A DNA stretch of 64,000 nucleotides from Flavobacterium limicola (lineage in GTDB: Bacteria; Bacteroidota; Bacteroidia; Flavobacteriales; Flavobacteriaceae). Shown in pieces: positions 1-8,900 of the stretch (positions are counted from its first letter, which is position 1; the number at the start of each line of letters is the position of its first letter). The DNA lies in the NCBI RefSeq assembly GCF_003634755.1, contig NZ_RBXA01000002.1, positions 372,001-436,000 of the forward strand. The letters are read 5' to 3'. A model generated the notes under the pieces. The model was not told where the DNA came from, searched no databases, and saw only the letters and a list, made by a program, of their open reading frames with translations. The translations under genes were made by a program, and so were the position numbers.

Positions 1-148
1 GTTGTTCATCTTCTTTTATTAATTTGTATTGCTGCGAAACTATAAAGCATGCTACATAACTTAAGAATAGAAATGTTATAAAGCCTGTTGTTTTTGGTCT
101 CTTTAAGAACCATCTAATGAATTTAGGGTATTTTTTATCAGACTTCAT
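1..148 (-). CDS. N-terminal fragment of a membrane protein, cut by the window edge
   Basis: A reading frame starts with ATG at 148 on the minus strand and runs off the left edge after 49 codons. It begins with a basic stretch (MKSDKKYPKFIRWFLKRP) followed by one hydrophobic segment at about residues 20-38 and a charged QQYKLIKEDEQ tail. This is the usual layout of a protein with one N-terminal membrane anchor and an extracytoplasmic domain, for example a sensor kinase. The visible part has no diagnostic motif, so no function is assigned. It diverges from the small genes that start at 501. Confidence 0.6.
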   Translation of the reverse strand, partial: MKSDKKYPKFIRWFLKRPKTTGFITFLFLSYVACFIVSQQYKLIKEDEQ

Positions 149-500
149 TTACATATAAGGTACGTTCTCTAGAAATTCATTATTCAAAAAATAAATATAT
201 AAAAAAATTAAATATATAAAAAAATTATATACATATAAACATACTATTTTAAGATTATAGTTATATTCTAAATTTTTTAAATTCTCATTTTTGAATTAAT
301 AGTGATTATTGTAAAGAAAGTATCTCTAGAAACAAGAAATTTTAGATACGATTTGAAGAAATAAAGTTTACAATTAAAGAGAGTAGTGTGAAAAATAATA
401 AATTATCAAATTAAAAATAATTTTAATTTCAATAATTAAAGCGAACTTTGCAGTAATTATTGAATCATATAACGGATTTGATTATTTAAAAGTAAAAAGT
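149..500. other. AT-rich divergent intergenic region
   Basis: No gene is seen. The stretch is very A/T rich and holds a perfect tandem repeat of a 17-base unit (AAATATATAAAAAAATT) at 193-209 and 210-226. A near match to the flavobacterial -7 box (AACTTTG, around 448-454) could serve the small gene at 501. The rest is featureless. Confidence 0.5.
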
Positions 501-650
501 ATGAGCAGAAATAACGAAAGAAATATTAAAAAACACAATGATAAGTTGCACAAAGCACAGGATAAAGTCAAACAAGCCGTGCTTTTGCGAAAGGAAAAAC
601 TAAAACAAATCACTAAAAAATTCAATGAAGATAAGGCTTCAGAAGAATAA
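501..650 (+). CDS. small basic hypothetical protein (49 aa)
   Basis: ATG at 501 opens a 49-residue frame ending in TAA at 648-650, 16 bases before the next gene. The product is almost wholly charged (start MSRNNERNIKKHNDKLHKAQ, many Lys, few hydrophobics), has no membrane segment, and should be helical. I do not recognise the family. Support comes from a clean start and stop, strongly non-random composition, and tight spacing to the acidic 80-residue protein downstream. The basic/acidic contrast with that neighbour could mean interaction, but that is inference. Confidence 0.5.
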   Translation: MSRNNERNIKKHNDKLHKAQDKVKQAVLLRKEKLKQITKKFNEDKASEE

Positions 651-666
651 AATATAAACTCATATC

Positions 667-909
667 ATGGAAAAAAATAGATTTGACGAAGTAAAAAGTG
701 GTGTTCAGGAAATAATTGATTTTATTGCACAGAAAAATGCCAAAGAAGCTAAAAATAAATTAGCTGAAGTTAGCGAGGAATTGGATGAATTACTTGATTT
801 TGCTGAGGAAGATGAAGATTTAATGGAAATAAGCCGCTATCAAGTATTATTGAATCAGCTGCATCAACGAATAGTAGGACTTAATGGTCAGGTAACAGAA
901 TCTCTTTAA
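667..909 (+). CDS. small acidic helical hypothetical protein (80 aa)
   Basis: An 80-residue acidic protein with heptad-like Leu/Ile spacing (KNKLAEVSEELDELLDFAEE), so probably a short coiled coil or helical bundle. It has no signal peptide or membrane segment. It lies between a 49-residue basic protein and a YchJ-family gene, with only 20 bases to the latter, so the three are probably co-transcribed. I do not recognise a characterised family. Confidence 0.7.
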   Translation: MEKNRFDEVKSGVQEIIDFIAQKNAKEAKNKLAEVSEELDELLDFAEEDEDLMEISRYQVLLNQLHQRIVGLNGQVTESL

Positions 910-929
910 ACGATTATTATCAAAAAATA

Positions 930-1310
930 ATGACAAATAAGTGTTATTGCGGTTCCCATAAAATTTTTCAGGATTGTTGTGAACCAATTATAAAAGGCAT
1001 TCAGAAAGCGCCGACGGCTGAATCCTTAATGCGTTCCCGATATTCGGCTTATGCAACTCATCAAGCCGATTATTTGTTGAAAACCACACATATTTCAGAA
1101 CGGAAATACTATTCGAAATCCGACATTCTAAATTGGGCAACTTCAAATCAATGGCTTCAATTAGAGATTATAAATGCTACAGAAAATACGGTGGAATTCA
1201 AAGCTTATTTTTTGGACAGCAAACTTCAAAAACAAATTCATCATGAACTTTCGACTTTCAAACTCGAAAATGGAAGTTGGTTCTATGTAGATGGACAATT
1301 TTTTAATTAG
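930..1310 (+). CDS. YchJ/UPF0225 family protein with SEC-C zinc motif
   Basis: A 126-residue protein that starts with a SEC-C type cysteine cluster (C5-x-C7 then C16-C17, CYCGSHKIFQDCCEP), followed by the YchJ hallmark around residues 30-45 (AESLMRSRYSAYATHQADYL) and an NTF2-like alpha/beta domain. SEC-C motifs bind zinc and are also found at the C-terminus of SecA. The role of stand-alone YchJ proteins is not established. Length is normal for the bacterial family. It follows the two small genes at close spacing and is separated from the VWA gene by about 90 bases. Confidence 0.9.
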   Translation: MTNKCYCGSHKIFQDCCEPIIKGIQKAPTAESLMRSRYSAYATHQADYLLKTTHISERKYYSKSDILNWATSNQWLQLEIINATENTVEFKAYFLDSKLQKQIHHELSTFKLENGSWFYVDGQFFN

Positions 1311-1402
1311 CTTTACAGTATCCTTTTCACAGTATTGTTTTAACTAAAAATTAATAAACGTTTGTACAGAGTACATTTTTTATTAATGTAATTTTATTGT
1401 CT

Positions 1403-2521
1403 ATGAAAAATGACAATAAAAAAGGATTTTATTTCAAGCAATACGAAGCCCCATTTCAATCTCCGTTTGATAAACTCTTTGGTATTTTCAAAGAGTTAAT
1501 TACGCACACTTCAGGAGATTTTGATGAAGCAATCGATTGGTTGCGAGAATTAGATAAAGAATATAAACTCACCGATGAACACTACACAATCGATGATTTT
1601 ATAGAAGATTTAAAGAAAAAAGGCTACATCCGCGACGAACTCAAAGAAGATGGAACTTCGGGAATTGGAATTACTGCTAAGACGGAGCGCGCAATTCGAC
1701 AGCAAGCTTTAGATAACATTTTTGGTAATCTAAAACGTTCCGGAAGCGGGAATCACAAAACTAAACATTCCGGAAACGGTGACGAACATACCGGTGAATT
1801 TCGGGAGTTTCATTTTGGTGACGGACTCGAACGAATTTCTCTGACAGAAAGTTTGCGCAATGCCCAAATTAACAATGGAGTAGCGGATTTTATGTTGACC
1901 GAAAATGATTTGGTTGTCGAAGAAACACAGTATAAATCTCAGATGAGTACCGTTTTGATGATTGACATCAGCCACAGTATGATTTTGTATGGTGAAGACA
2001 GAATTACACCCGCCAAAAAAGTAGCAATGGCTCTTGCCGAGTTGATTACGACCCGTTATCCAAAGGATACGTTAGATATTTTAGTTTTTGGTAATGATGC
2101 TTGGACGATAGCAATTCGGGATTTACCGTATTTAAAAGTGGGGCCTTATCACACGAATACGGTTGCAGGTTTACAATTAGCCATGGATATTTTGCGTCGT
2201 AAACGGAATACCAACAAGCAAATTTTCATGATTACCGATGGGAAACCGAGCTGTGTTCGCGAAAAAGACGGTTCCTATTACATGAACAGTAACGGGCTCG
2301 ACGAATACATCGTTGATAAATGCTACAATCAGGCGCAACAAGCCCGAAAATTGCACATTCCAATCACTACTTTTATGATTGCAAATGATCCGTATCTGCA
2401 AAAATTCGTAAATAAATTCACGGAATCAAATCAGGGTAAAGCATTTTATACCGGATTAAAAGGACTGGGCGAAATGATTTTTGAGGATTATGAAACTAAT
2501 CGAAAAAAGAGAATTAAATAA
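1403..2521 (+). CDS. VWA domain protein, partner of the downstream AAA+ ATPase
   Basis: A cytoplasmic 372-residue protein with a von Willebrand A domain in the C-terminal half. The MIDAS start DISHS lies near residue 188 after a hydrophobic strand (VLMI), and a later MITDGKPS strand carries the conserved acidic position. The N-terminal half is charged and uncharacterised. I chose ATG 1403 rather than the in-frame TTG at 1397. The next gene, 60 bases downstream, is a MoxR/BchI-like AAA+ ATPase. VWA-plus-AAA+ pairs are known chaperone-like machines for inserting metals or remodelling proteins, so a joint role is likely. The substrate is unknown. Confidence 0.85.
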   Translation: MKNDNKKGFYFKQYEAPFQSPFDKLFGIFKELITHTSGDFDEAIDWLRELDKEYKLTDEHYTIDDFIEDLKKKGYIRDELKEDGTSGIGITAKTERAIRQQALDNIFGNLKRSGSGNHKTKHSGNGDEHTGEFREFHFGDGLERISLTESLRNAQINNGVADFMLTENDLVVEETQYKSQMSTVLMIDISHSMILYGEDRITPAKKVAMALAELITTRYPKDTLDILVFGNDAWTIAIRDLPYLKVGPYHTNTVAGLQLAMDILRRKRNTNKQIFMITDGKPSCVREKDGSYYMNSNGLDEYIVDKCYNQAQQARKLHIPITTFMIANDPYLQKFVNKFTESNQGKAFYTGLKGLGEMIFEDYETNRKKRIK

Positions 2522-2581
2522 GTGGTCAGTATTCAGATTTGAGTGTTCAGTTGATCCAATAAATAACAATAAAGTAAAAAA

Positions 2582-4045
2582 ATGAAAATAGAAAATATAA
2601 AAACACTCGGAGAATTAAAAAAATCAGGTTATGAAAGCAAAGGCATTAAAGATGAATTGCGTTCTAATCTTAGAGAAAAAATAAAATCTGGAAAACCAAC
2701 ATTCGATGGCGTTCATGGTTTTGAAAACACCGTAATTCCGGAATTAGAGCGAGCTATTTTATCACGTCACAACATCAATTTGCTGGGTCTTCGTGGTCAA
2801 GCCAAAACCAGATTGGCGCGCAAAATGATTGAATTATTAGACGAATACATTCCGTTTGTGACTGGTTCCGAAATTAATGATAATCCGTTGCAACCGATTT
2901 CCCGTTTTGCAAAAGACATTATTGAAACCAAAGGCGATGAAACTCCAATTTCTTGGTTGCACAGAAGCGACCGTTTCTTCGAAAAATTAGCTACGCCGGA
3001 TGTAACCGTTGCGGATTTAATAGGTGACGTCGATCCAATAAAAGCAGCCAATTTAAAACTGTCTTATGCGGATGATCGTGTGATACATTTTGGGATGATT
3101 CCGAGAGCGAATCGTTGTATTTTTGTAATCAATGAATTACCTGATTTACAGGCGCGAATCCAAGTAGCGCTATTCAATATTTTGCAGGAAGGCGATATTC
3201 AAATTCGTGGTTTTAAGTTGCGAATGCCACTCGATATGCAATTTGTTTTCACGGCAAATCCAGAGGATTATACGAATCGTGGTAGTATTGTAACGCCTTT
3301 AAAAGACAGAATAGGTTCCCAAATCTTGACACATTATCCGGAAACCATTAAAATCGCCAGAACTATTACTGAACAGGAAGCAAAACTGGATGCAACCCAA
3401 AATGATATGGTTTACGTGCCTTCATTGGCAAGGGATTTATTGGAACAAATCAGTTTTGAAGCTAGAGAAAGCGAATATATTGATAACAAAAGTGGTGTGA
3501 GTGCACGATTGAGCATTACTGCTTTCGAAAACTTATTAAGTACCGCAGAAAGAAGAGCACTGAAATCAGGAGCAGACAAAACAACTCTACGTTTATCCGA
3601 TTTTATGGGAATTATTCCTGCCATAACCGGAAAAGTAGAGTTGGTTTACGAAGGAGAGCAGGAGGGAGCTGCCGCTGTAGCGCAACATTTATTGGGCGAT
3701 GCGATTCATACTTTCTTTCCTGCTTATTTTCCAAAAATTGAAAAATTAGAAAAAGAAGGCGTCAAAAATGCCTATACGGATATCATTGAATGGTTTTTTG
3801 CCGAAAGCGGTTTCGAATTATTAGATGATTGTTCTGATGAAGATTACGAAAGGATTTTGGGTAGTATTGTTCCGCTTGAAATTTTAATCAAAAAGTACCA
3901 ACCGCAATTGGAAAAAGAAGATAAATTTTTCATGAAGGAATTTATTCTTTGGGGATTGGTTGAATACAAGAAACTGAGCAAAGACCGCTTTTCTGAAGGC
4001 TATCAGTTCAAGGATATTTACGGTAGCTTTATTAGTAAACTATAA
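2582..4045 (+). CDS. MoxR/magnesium-chelatase-I-like AAA+ ATPase
   Basis: A 487-residue AAA+ protein. A Walker A variant (GLRGQAKTR, about residues 69-77) follows the ISRHNINLLG strand. Walker B is CIFVINELPDL, with the helix-2-insert type sequence typical of the MoxR/BchI clade (QVALFNILQEGDIQIRG) and a sensor-1 Asn (FTANPEDY). The C-terminal third is a lid plus an uncharacterised helical extension. The Gly-Gln replacing the usual Gly-x-Gly-Lys pattern is odd, but K and T are retained. It lies directly behind the VWA gene, and a strong terminator hairpin (4068-4114) closes the pair. Bacteroidota annotation often calls it magnesium chelatase, but no tetrapyrrole genes are nearby. Confidence 0.85.
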   Translation: MKIENIKTLGELKKSGYESKGIKDELRSNLREKIKSGKPTFDGVHGFENTVIPELERAILSRHNINLLGLRGQAKTRLARKMIELLDEYIPFVTGSEINDNPLQPISRFAKDIIETKGDETPISWLHRSDRFFEKLATPDVTVADLIGDVDPIKAANLKLSYADDRVIHFGMIPRANRCIFVINELPDLQARIQVALFNILQEGDIQIRGFKLRMPLDMQFVFTANPEDYTNRGSIVTPLKDRIGSQILTHYPETIKIARTITEQEAKLDATQNDMVYVPSLARDLLEQISFEARESEYIDNKSGVSARLSITAFENLLSTAERRALKSGADKTTLRLSDFMGIIPAITGKVELVYEGEQEGAAAVAQHLLGDAIHTFFPAYFPKIEKLEKEGVKNAYTDIIEWFFAESGFELLDDCSDEDYERILGSIVPLEILIKKYQPQLEKEDKFFMKEFILWGLVEYKKLSKDRFSEGYQFKDIYGSFISKL

Positions 4046-4067
4046 AGAACGTACTATTTTTTACCAT

Positions 4068-4114
4068 AAAAGTCATTTAAGAAATCAACATTTGTAGTTT
4101 CTTAAGTGACTTTT
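4068..4114 (+). terminator. hairpin terminator after the VWA/AAA+ pair
   Basis: A 17-base arm (AAAAGTCATTTAAGAAA, 4068-4084) pairs with 4098-4114 (TTTCTTAAGTGACTTTT) with one wobble. The stem ends in a T-rich right side, and the A-rich left side would let it act from both directions. It lies 22 bases after the ATPase stop. Confidence 0.75.
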
Positions 4115-4265
4115 GTGTTTAAAATTGAAACTGTATTTTTATATTTTTCTCGCTATAGCTGTTAGTTTAGCATTTAAATTTTTTATTTATTTCAGAATCA
4201 GTCTTTAACGATTTTTATTAGTCTACCTTGTCCCGTTGGCTGTATTTTCAGTCAATGTAAAAGTC

Positions 4266-4859
4266 ATGGAAAATAGCTTTGAGGATTTAATTGCCTCTTA
4301 CATTGAAAATAAAGTAGGAATATCTGAACATTTTTTGAGTACCGATTTGGCCAACAATTTAAAACAAAATTTGATTGTTTTAAACCAAAAAAGTCTATTG
4401 ATGGAAGCTGGAATTGGCAATTCAGAGAAAGTTTCTTATGATGGCGCGATACGTAGTGATTCTATTTATTGGTTGGATAAAAAACACAATAATACATTCG
4501 AAAATGAATTTTTTGCCCAAATAGAAGCCTTTATTATTTATTTGAATCAAAGTTGTTATGCCGGAATTACGGGTTATGAGTTTCATTATTCGTTGTATGA
4601 ATCGGGTGATTTTTATTTAAAGCACCTGGATCAATTCAAAAATAATCCCAGTCGGAAATATTCGATGATTAGCTATTTGAATAGCAATTGGCAAGAAAGT
4701 GACGGCGGTGAATTACTGATTCATCAATTGGATAACAATCAAAAAATTTCGCCCACTCAGGGTAAAACCGTTTTCTTTAAGAGTGACGAATTAGTTCATG
4801 AAGTTTTGGTTACCCAAAATACCCGAATGAGCATTACAGGTTGGTTGAAGAGTGATTGA
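4266..4859 (+). CDS. 2-oxoglutarate/Fe(II)-dependent oxygenase (prolyl-4-hydroxylase-like)
   Basis: A 197-residue protein of the P4Hc/2OG-Fe(II) superfamily. The iron-binding H-x-D is seen in FYLKHLDQF, the distal His in ELVHEVL, and the 2OG-binding Arg follows in TRMSITGW. GGELLIH precedes the last strands, as in PKHD-type enzymes. I placed the start at ATG 4266: the longer in-frame TTG start at 4236 would add ten residues not expected in the family. Members hydroxylate protein or small-molecule targets; the target here is unknown. It converges with the minus-strand membrane gene, with only 16 bases between stops and no clear terminator. Confidence 0.85.
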   Translation: MENSFEDLIASYIENKVGISEHFLSTDLANNLKQNLIVLNQKSLLMEAGIGNSEKVSYDGAIRSDSIYWLDKKHNNTFENEFFAQIEAFIIYLNQSCYAGITGYEFHYSLYESGDFYLKHLDQFKNNPSRKYSMISYLNSNWQESDGGELLIHQLDNNQKISPTQGKTVFFKSDELVHEVLVTQNTRMSITGWLKSD

Positions 4860-4875
4860 TATTTATAAAAAACTT

Positions 4876-5871
4876 CTAGTTTCCTTTCAATCGAATCACT
4901 ATTTTTTGTAGCAGTCGCTTTCCGTCTCTTTTATTTTTAGGGACTTCTACTGCTTTTAAATCATCGTTGTTTCTAATAAATTGATAACTGAAAGCAAATT
5001 GCGGGTTTTTTGGGTTGTCATTTAACAATCCAAAGCGCAAATCATTGAAGTATAAAGATTGATTTTTTTGAGAAATGATATACCAGCCTTCACTGGCTTT
5101 TTTCAGTTTCTCAAAATCCGAATTACCATTTAATTGCGATTCTAAAATTTTATTTTTGCTGTAAGCAGTAAAGGAAATAGGCTGTGTGTCAAAAAGAGAG
5201 TAGTCCCCTAATAAGTAATTTTCCTGAGTTGCAACATTCGCATTCCATAAAATGAGGTTGAAAGCGGTAGGTTTTACAATAATTTCAGAATACTCGATTC
5301 CTTGTTTTAATAACGCTTTTTCAAATTGGTTCAAAGCATATACTTTTATAAAACAGGATAAAAGCAAATAGGAACTGCTGATGAATAATCCTCTGATGAT
5401 GTATTTTTTACGAAGTATGGTGTCTTTTGTTTTCCAGACCGTAATCAACGAAATGACCAACGGAATAGTGTACAGCGGGTCAATTACAAAAATGGTTTTT
5501 AACGCAAACCGATAGTCCAAAGGCCATAATATTTGTGTGCCCCAAGAAGTAAATAGATCCAATATCACATGGGTAAATAAACACCAAAAAACCATGCCTG
5601 ATGCCTGAATGAAGTTAATTTTGTCTCTTTCTATTTTTGAAATAATCCAACCCAGAATAGGCGATAAAAACAAAAAAAGAAAAAGAGAATGACTAATACC
5701 ACGGTGTATCAGGACTGCATCTACTGGATTTAAAAAGATTCCTACTACAACATCTAAATCGGGAATTGTGCCCAGAACTGCACCGTATAAAACCGTTTTG
5801 TTTTTAAGTTTTTTGCCAGCGCATACTTCGTCTATCGCAATTCCTAAAGCGATTTGAGTAAAAGAATCCAT
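4876..5871 (-). CDS. membrane-bound metal-dependent hydrolase (YdjM/DUF457 family)
   Basis: A 331-residue protein with several membrane spans. The N-terminus carries the family motifs: GTIPDLDVVVG near residue 36, HRGISHSLF near 62, and HVILDLFTSWGTQILWP near 107, whose His and Asp residues would bind metal. The C-terminal half has a second membrane block and an extracytoplasmic tail. This family (LexA-regulated YdjM and its relatives) is annotated as an inner-membrane hydrolase, but its substrate is unknown. It converges with the oxygenase gene, and the DUF3667 gene on the same strand is 94 bases upstream. Confidence 0.85.
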   Translation of the reverse strand: MDSFTQIALGIAIDEVCAGKKLKNKTVLYGAVLGTIPDLDVVVGIFLNPVDAVLIHRGISHSLFLFLFLSPILGWIISKIERDKINFIQASGMVFWCLFTHVILDLFTSWGTQILWPLDYRFALKTIFVIDPLYTIPLVISLITVWKTKDTILRKKYIIRGLFISSSYLLLSCFIKVYALNQFEKALLKQGIEYSEIIVKPTAFNLILWNANVATQENYLLGDYSLFDTQPISFTAYSKNKILESQLNGNSDFEKLKKASEGWYIISQKNQSLYFNDLRFGLLNDNPKNPQFAFSYQFIRNNDDLKAVEVPKNKRDGKRLLQKIVIRLKGN

Positions 5872-5965
5872 ACTACAAAAGTAACCGTAATTATGTGATT
5901 TTAAAAGTGGTTTATAGAATAGTTTTTAATTGCCAAAGCTTATTATTTTTATAAAAATAGATTTT

Positions 5966-7036
5966 TTAGTTTAAATTAATATAGGTGTACAATGCGTATA
6001 AAACCATTATTATACTGATAATTATTAAATTGATTACAAACACCAAAGTACTTTTAAAAGCAGAAATGAAATAAGTTTCACCATAAAAGAGTCGATGTGC
6101 CGGAAAAAAATAATAGAACATCCAGAGAATACCCATGGATTTAATCCCAAGATGAATCCAGCTTAAAATAATTGAACTTTCAGATAACGAAAAGAGTTTA
6201 TCTATAAAAAACAGTAATAATATTAATAGCAGCAAAAACGAAAAGAAATGCAATGTAAAGATGCCGTGATCATAATAGTACCATTTTTTTTTATCATGAA
6301 AAAGCCATAAAATAAGAGCAAAAACCGGCATATATAAAAACAATACTTTAGGTAGATTATTAGCAAAGGACTGACTGAACTTTTCTATTATTTCCTCGTT
6401 TGTATTCTCTTCTTTTACCGCCAGCCACTTTTTGAGAAACCAATATTCAGTTGGACTTACTTTTACTTTTTCAGTACCATGAATTTGTATTGAATCCAGT
6501 TCATTAGTATTTTTATATCCAAAATCTGTAATTTCTTTGGGATTAATATCTTTAGTATCCTGGAGTATCTTTTTAATTGTATCGTTGTTTTTCTGTGAAA
6601 TCAAGCCTACTTTGGTAAGCCCATCGACACTTTTTTCATCAATATGTAATGAGTCAAGAGAAGGTACATTCTCTGTTTTTATTTTAATTTTATCGGCTTT
6701 CACTATTTCCTTAGAATTTTCATCCGGAAACAGCGATATGAGAAAAAAAGTAATAAAGCTGAGGAAAATATACAGCCGTACAGGAGGCAAAAAGGACAAA
6801 CGTTTTCCCAACACATAAGCTTTAGTTAAAGCTGCAGGCTTGAATATGAGATAGATGATGGTTCTCCAAAATTTACTTTCATAATGGGTAAAGTCTTCAA
6901 AAAAATGAACAAACAAGTGATAAAAAGTTTTGCGAACTTTAGCGTTTTCCTGCCCACAATTAGGGCAATATCGCTGTTCAACCACGTGATTACAGTTAAG
7001 ACAATTTCTTTCCGATCGTAATGGTTCTTTTGACAT
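5966..7036 (-). CDS. DUF3667 family membrane protein with N-terminal zinc ribbon
   Basis: A 356-residue protein. Residues about 13-30 form a C-x2-C...C-x2-C zinc ribbon (CLNCNHVVEQRYCPNCG). This is followed by the DUF3667 signature (FFEDFTHYESKFWRTI, then KPAALTKAYVLGKR) and four or more membrane helices: one near 90-105 and a cluster from about 225 to the C-terminus. A charged extracytoplasmic loop lies between. The family is common in Bacteroidota and has no known function. Its own promoter is visible at 7062-7069 on the minus strand. Confidence 0.9.
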   Translation of the reverse strand: MSKEPLRSERNCLNCNHVVEQRYCPNCGQENAKVRKTFYHLFVHFFEDFTHYESKFWRTIIYLIFKPAALTKAYVLGKRLSFLPPVRLYIFLSFITFFLISLFPDENSKEIVKADKIKIKTENVPSLDSLHIDEKSVDGLTKVGLISQKNNDTIKKILQDTKDINPKEITDFGYKNTNELDSIQIHGTEKVKVSPTEYWFLKKWLAVKEENTNEEIIEKFSQSFANNLPKVLFLYMPVFALILWLFHDKKKWYYYDHGIFTLHFFSFLLLLILLLFFIDKLFSLSESSIILSWIHLGIKSMGILWMFYYFFPAHRLFYGETYFISAFKSTLVFVINLIIISIIMVLYALYTYINLN

Positions 7037-7358
7037 TAGTTTTAAATTTATTTCAAGTTTACAAAGCTATAAAACTTTTAACCTACTTCTTAGCACCTTA
7101 ACAAAGTGTATTTTTGAAAAATCCGGTTTACATTTCTATTTAGTTAATGTTGTAAACAGTATTTCCAATTAATCACTATTTTTATTAATATTTATATAAG
7201 AAAAAACATATATTAATTATTTTTTTATGTATTTCATCGATATTATTAGGTACTTAAACGATATTATTCATACTTTTAATTGTGAAATAAAAAAATACAA
7301 GTCTAAATCCTAAAGAAGTTTGCCCCACAATCTACTTTAAACTTAAACTACTACAATT
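7037..7358. other. divergent intergenic region
   Basis: This stretch separates the DUF3667 gene (minus) from the CAP-domain lipoprotein gene (plus). Apart from the minus-strand -7 box at 7062-7069 it is A/T rich with no open frame of note and no strong hairpin. I found no consensus promoter for the lipoprotein gene. Confidence 0.5.
7062..7069 (-). promoter_or_regulatory. -7 promoter box for the DUF3667 gene
   Basis: TAGCTTTG on the minus strand matches the Bacteroidota -7 consensus TAnnTTTG exactly. Transcription would start near 7057, about 20 bases before the ATG at 7036. No TTG lies at the usual -33 spacing. Confidence 0.5.
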
Positions 7359-7859
7359 ATGAAAACAAAATTACTCCGTGTAGTATTACTTTCTTTAGTA
7401 ATATTTATGATGAATTCATGTTCGTCTGATTCTGATACAGCTACAGCAGAAATTAAGTCTGAAGTAATTGAAAATTATACTTATACTACATCTGAATTGG
7501 AAACAATGAATTTGATTAACGAATATAGAATAAGTGTAGGATTAAATGCTCTACAAAAAATAAATCACTTGTCTTATAAAGCGGAAGAGCATGATGATTA
7601 TATGATTGAAAATAACATTGTAAATCACGATAATTTTGCAGATCGGTCTCAAAATATTATTAAAGCATTAGGAGCTAAAAGTGTAAGTGAAAATATAGCA
7701 TATAATTATAGAACACCTCAAGCAGTTATAGATGCTTGGTTGCTAAGTTTAGGACATAAAGAAAATATAGAAGGAAATTTTACTCATTTTGGTATTTCTA
7801 TAAGAGAAAACCCAGTTAATGGAAGAAAATATTACACAAATATTTTTGTTAAAATATAA
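7359..7859 (+). CDS. CAP (SCP/PR1-like) domain lipoprotein
   Basis: A 166-residue exported lipoprotein. The N-terminus is a type II signal peptide with lipobox MNSC, so Cys-21 or so would be lipidated; a Ser/Asp-rich linker follows. The rest matches the bacterial CAP domain: the first helix (LINEYRISVGLNAL), a His-containing helix (AEEHDDYMIENN), then VSENIAYNY and AWLLSLGHKENIEGNFTHFGISI with the conserved His/Glu positions. CAP proteins are secreted, and their bacterial role is poorly known. The gene stands alone and ends in a good terminator at 7874-7908. Confidence 0.9.
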   Translation: MKTKLLRVVLLSLVIFMMNSCSSDSDTATAEIKSEVIENYTYTTSELETMNLINEYRISVGLNALQKINHLSYKAEEHDDYMIENNIVNHDNFADRSQNIIKALGAKSVSENIAYNYRTPQAVIDAWLLSLGHKENIEGNFTHFGISIRENPVNGRKYYTNIFVKI

Positions 7860-7873
7860 TTTTTTTTTAATTG

Positions 7874-7908
7874 AAAAAGGCTATCATCCCCCAATGATAG
7901 TCTTTTTT
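7874..7908 (+). terminator. rho-independent terminator of the CAP lipoprotein gene
   Basis: Arms AAAAAGGCTATCAT (7874-7887) and ATGATAGTCTTTTTT (7894-7908) pair with one G-T wobble around a CCCCCA loop, followed by a T tract. Confidence 0.85.
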
Positions 7909-8414
7909 ATTTATACTATTAAACATTATGAAATGATCTACCATGGTCTTAGTTTAATTTTATAATAGATTCAATTCTGATTTTTAATGTTTATCAGATT
8001 GTTTTGTTATAGTTTATCAACTACACTTCTACTCACATTCGGAATATCAAAACGATCATGTTTTGAATTCTTTTCTACTGATTTTTAAGAATCAATTTTC
8101 AAGCTTTTTATTGTTCAATTTATTTAAATTAGACCGATATATAGCAATTATAAGGACATTTATTTCCAAAATTATTTCATTTTTTTTAAATTTAGTTACT
8201 TAAATATTTATTTAAATAAAATGTAAGTTATTGAAAATTATGGTTTTGAAATCCTATAAAATTTTCATTAAAATTTTGGTTGATACCTTTTTAATTTTTT
8301 AGGTGCTACTTTCATAAAATAATGATAAAAGGTTTAAGGATTAGCTTTTGTTTTGTAAATTGTATCTGATTATTTCGAACGATTTGCTAATTGATTTCAA
8401 ATTTATTTTTCATT
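7909..8414. other. AT-rich intergenic region without recognised genes
   Basis: About 500 bases between the CAP lipoprotein terminator and the SixA-like gene. It is very A/T rich, has stop codons in all frames at short intervals, and contains only weak AT inverted repeats (around 8255-8280). No consensus TAnnTTTG box was found near the downstream gene. I see nothing else here. Confidence 0.5.
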
Positions 8415-8900
8415 ATGAAAAACTTAATATTAATACGGCATGCAAAATCAAGTTGGGAATCTCCCTTGCATGACAAGGATCGCGCTTTAAAAACTCAAGG
8501 AATTCAAGACGCACATATTGTTTCTTCACACATAAGTGATTACATTCCCAAAACCTATATAATCTGGACTAGTAGTGCAAGAAGGGCGACACATACTGCG
8601 TTAATTTTTGCTCAAAATATTTCATATCCTGTTGAATGTATCGTTTACAAAGACGACCTTTATACTTTTGAAGAAAAGAAGTTAGAAAAAATCATCAAAT
8701 CATGCAGTAATATTTTCGAAAGTGTTATTCTTTTCGGGCACAATGGAGCAATTACAAATTTTGTTAATAAATTTGGAGATGTTTTTATTGAAAATGTTCC
8801 TACAGCTGGTTTTGTGTCATTGAAATTTGATACTGATGATTGGAAAAAAATTAAAAAAGGTAAAATAGAAAAAATAATATTTCCCAAAGATTTAAAATGA
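8415..8900 (+). CDS. SixA-like histidine phosphatase
   Basis: A 161-residue protein of the histidine phosphatase superfamily. The RHA motif (LILIRHAKSSWESP) is at residues 4-17, an SSARRATHTA block carries the second Arg, and the second catalytic His is in ILFGHNGAITNF. The start is set at ATG 8415; an upstream TTG at 8391 would add eight residues before the expected first strand. SixA in E. coli dephosphorylates phosphohistidine proteins. Here the stop overlaps the ppk1 start by four bases (ATGA), so it is translationally coupled to polyphosphate kinase. That suggests a role in phosphate or polyphosphate control, perhaps acting on a phosphohistidine; this is inference. Confidence 0.9.
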   Translation: MKNLILIRHAKSSWESPLHDKDRALKTQGIQDAHIVSSHISDYIPKTYIIWTSSARRATHTALIFAQNISYPVECIVYKDDLYTFEEKKLEKIIKSCSNIFESVILFGHNGAITNFVNKFGDVFIENVPTAGFVSLKFDTDDWKKIKKGKIEKIIFPKDLK

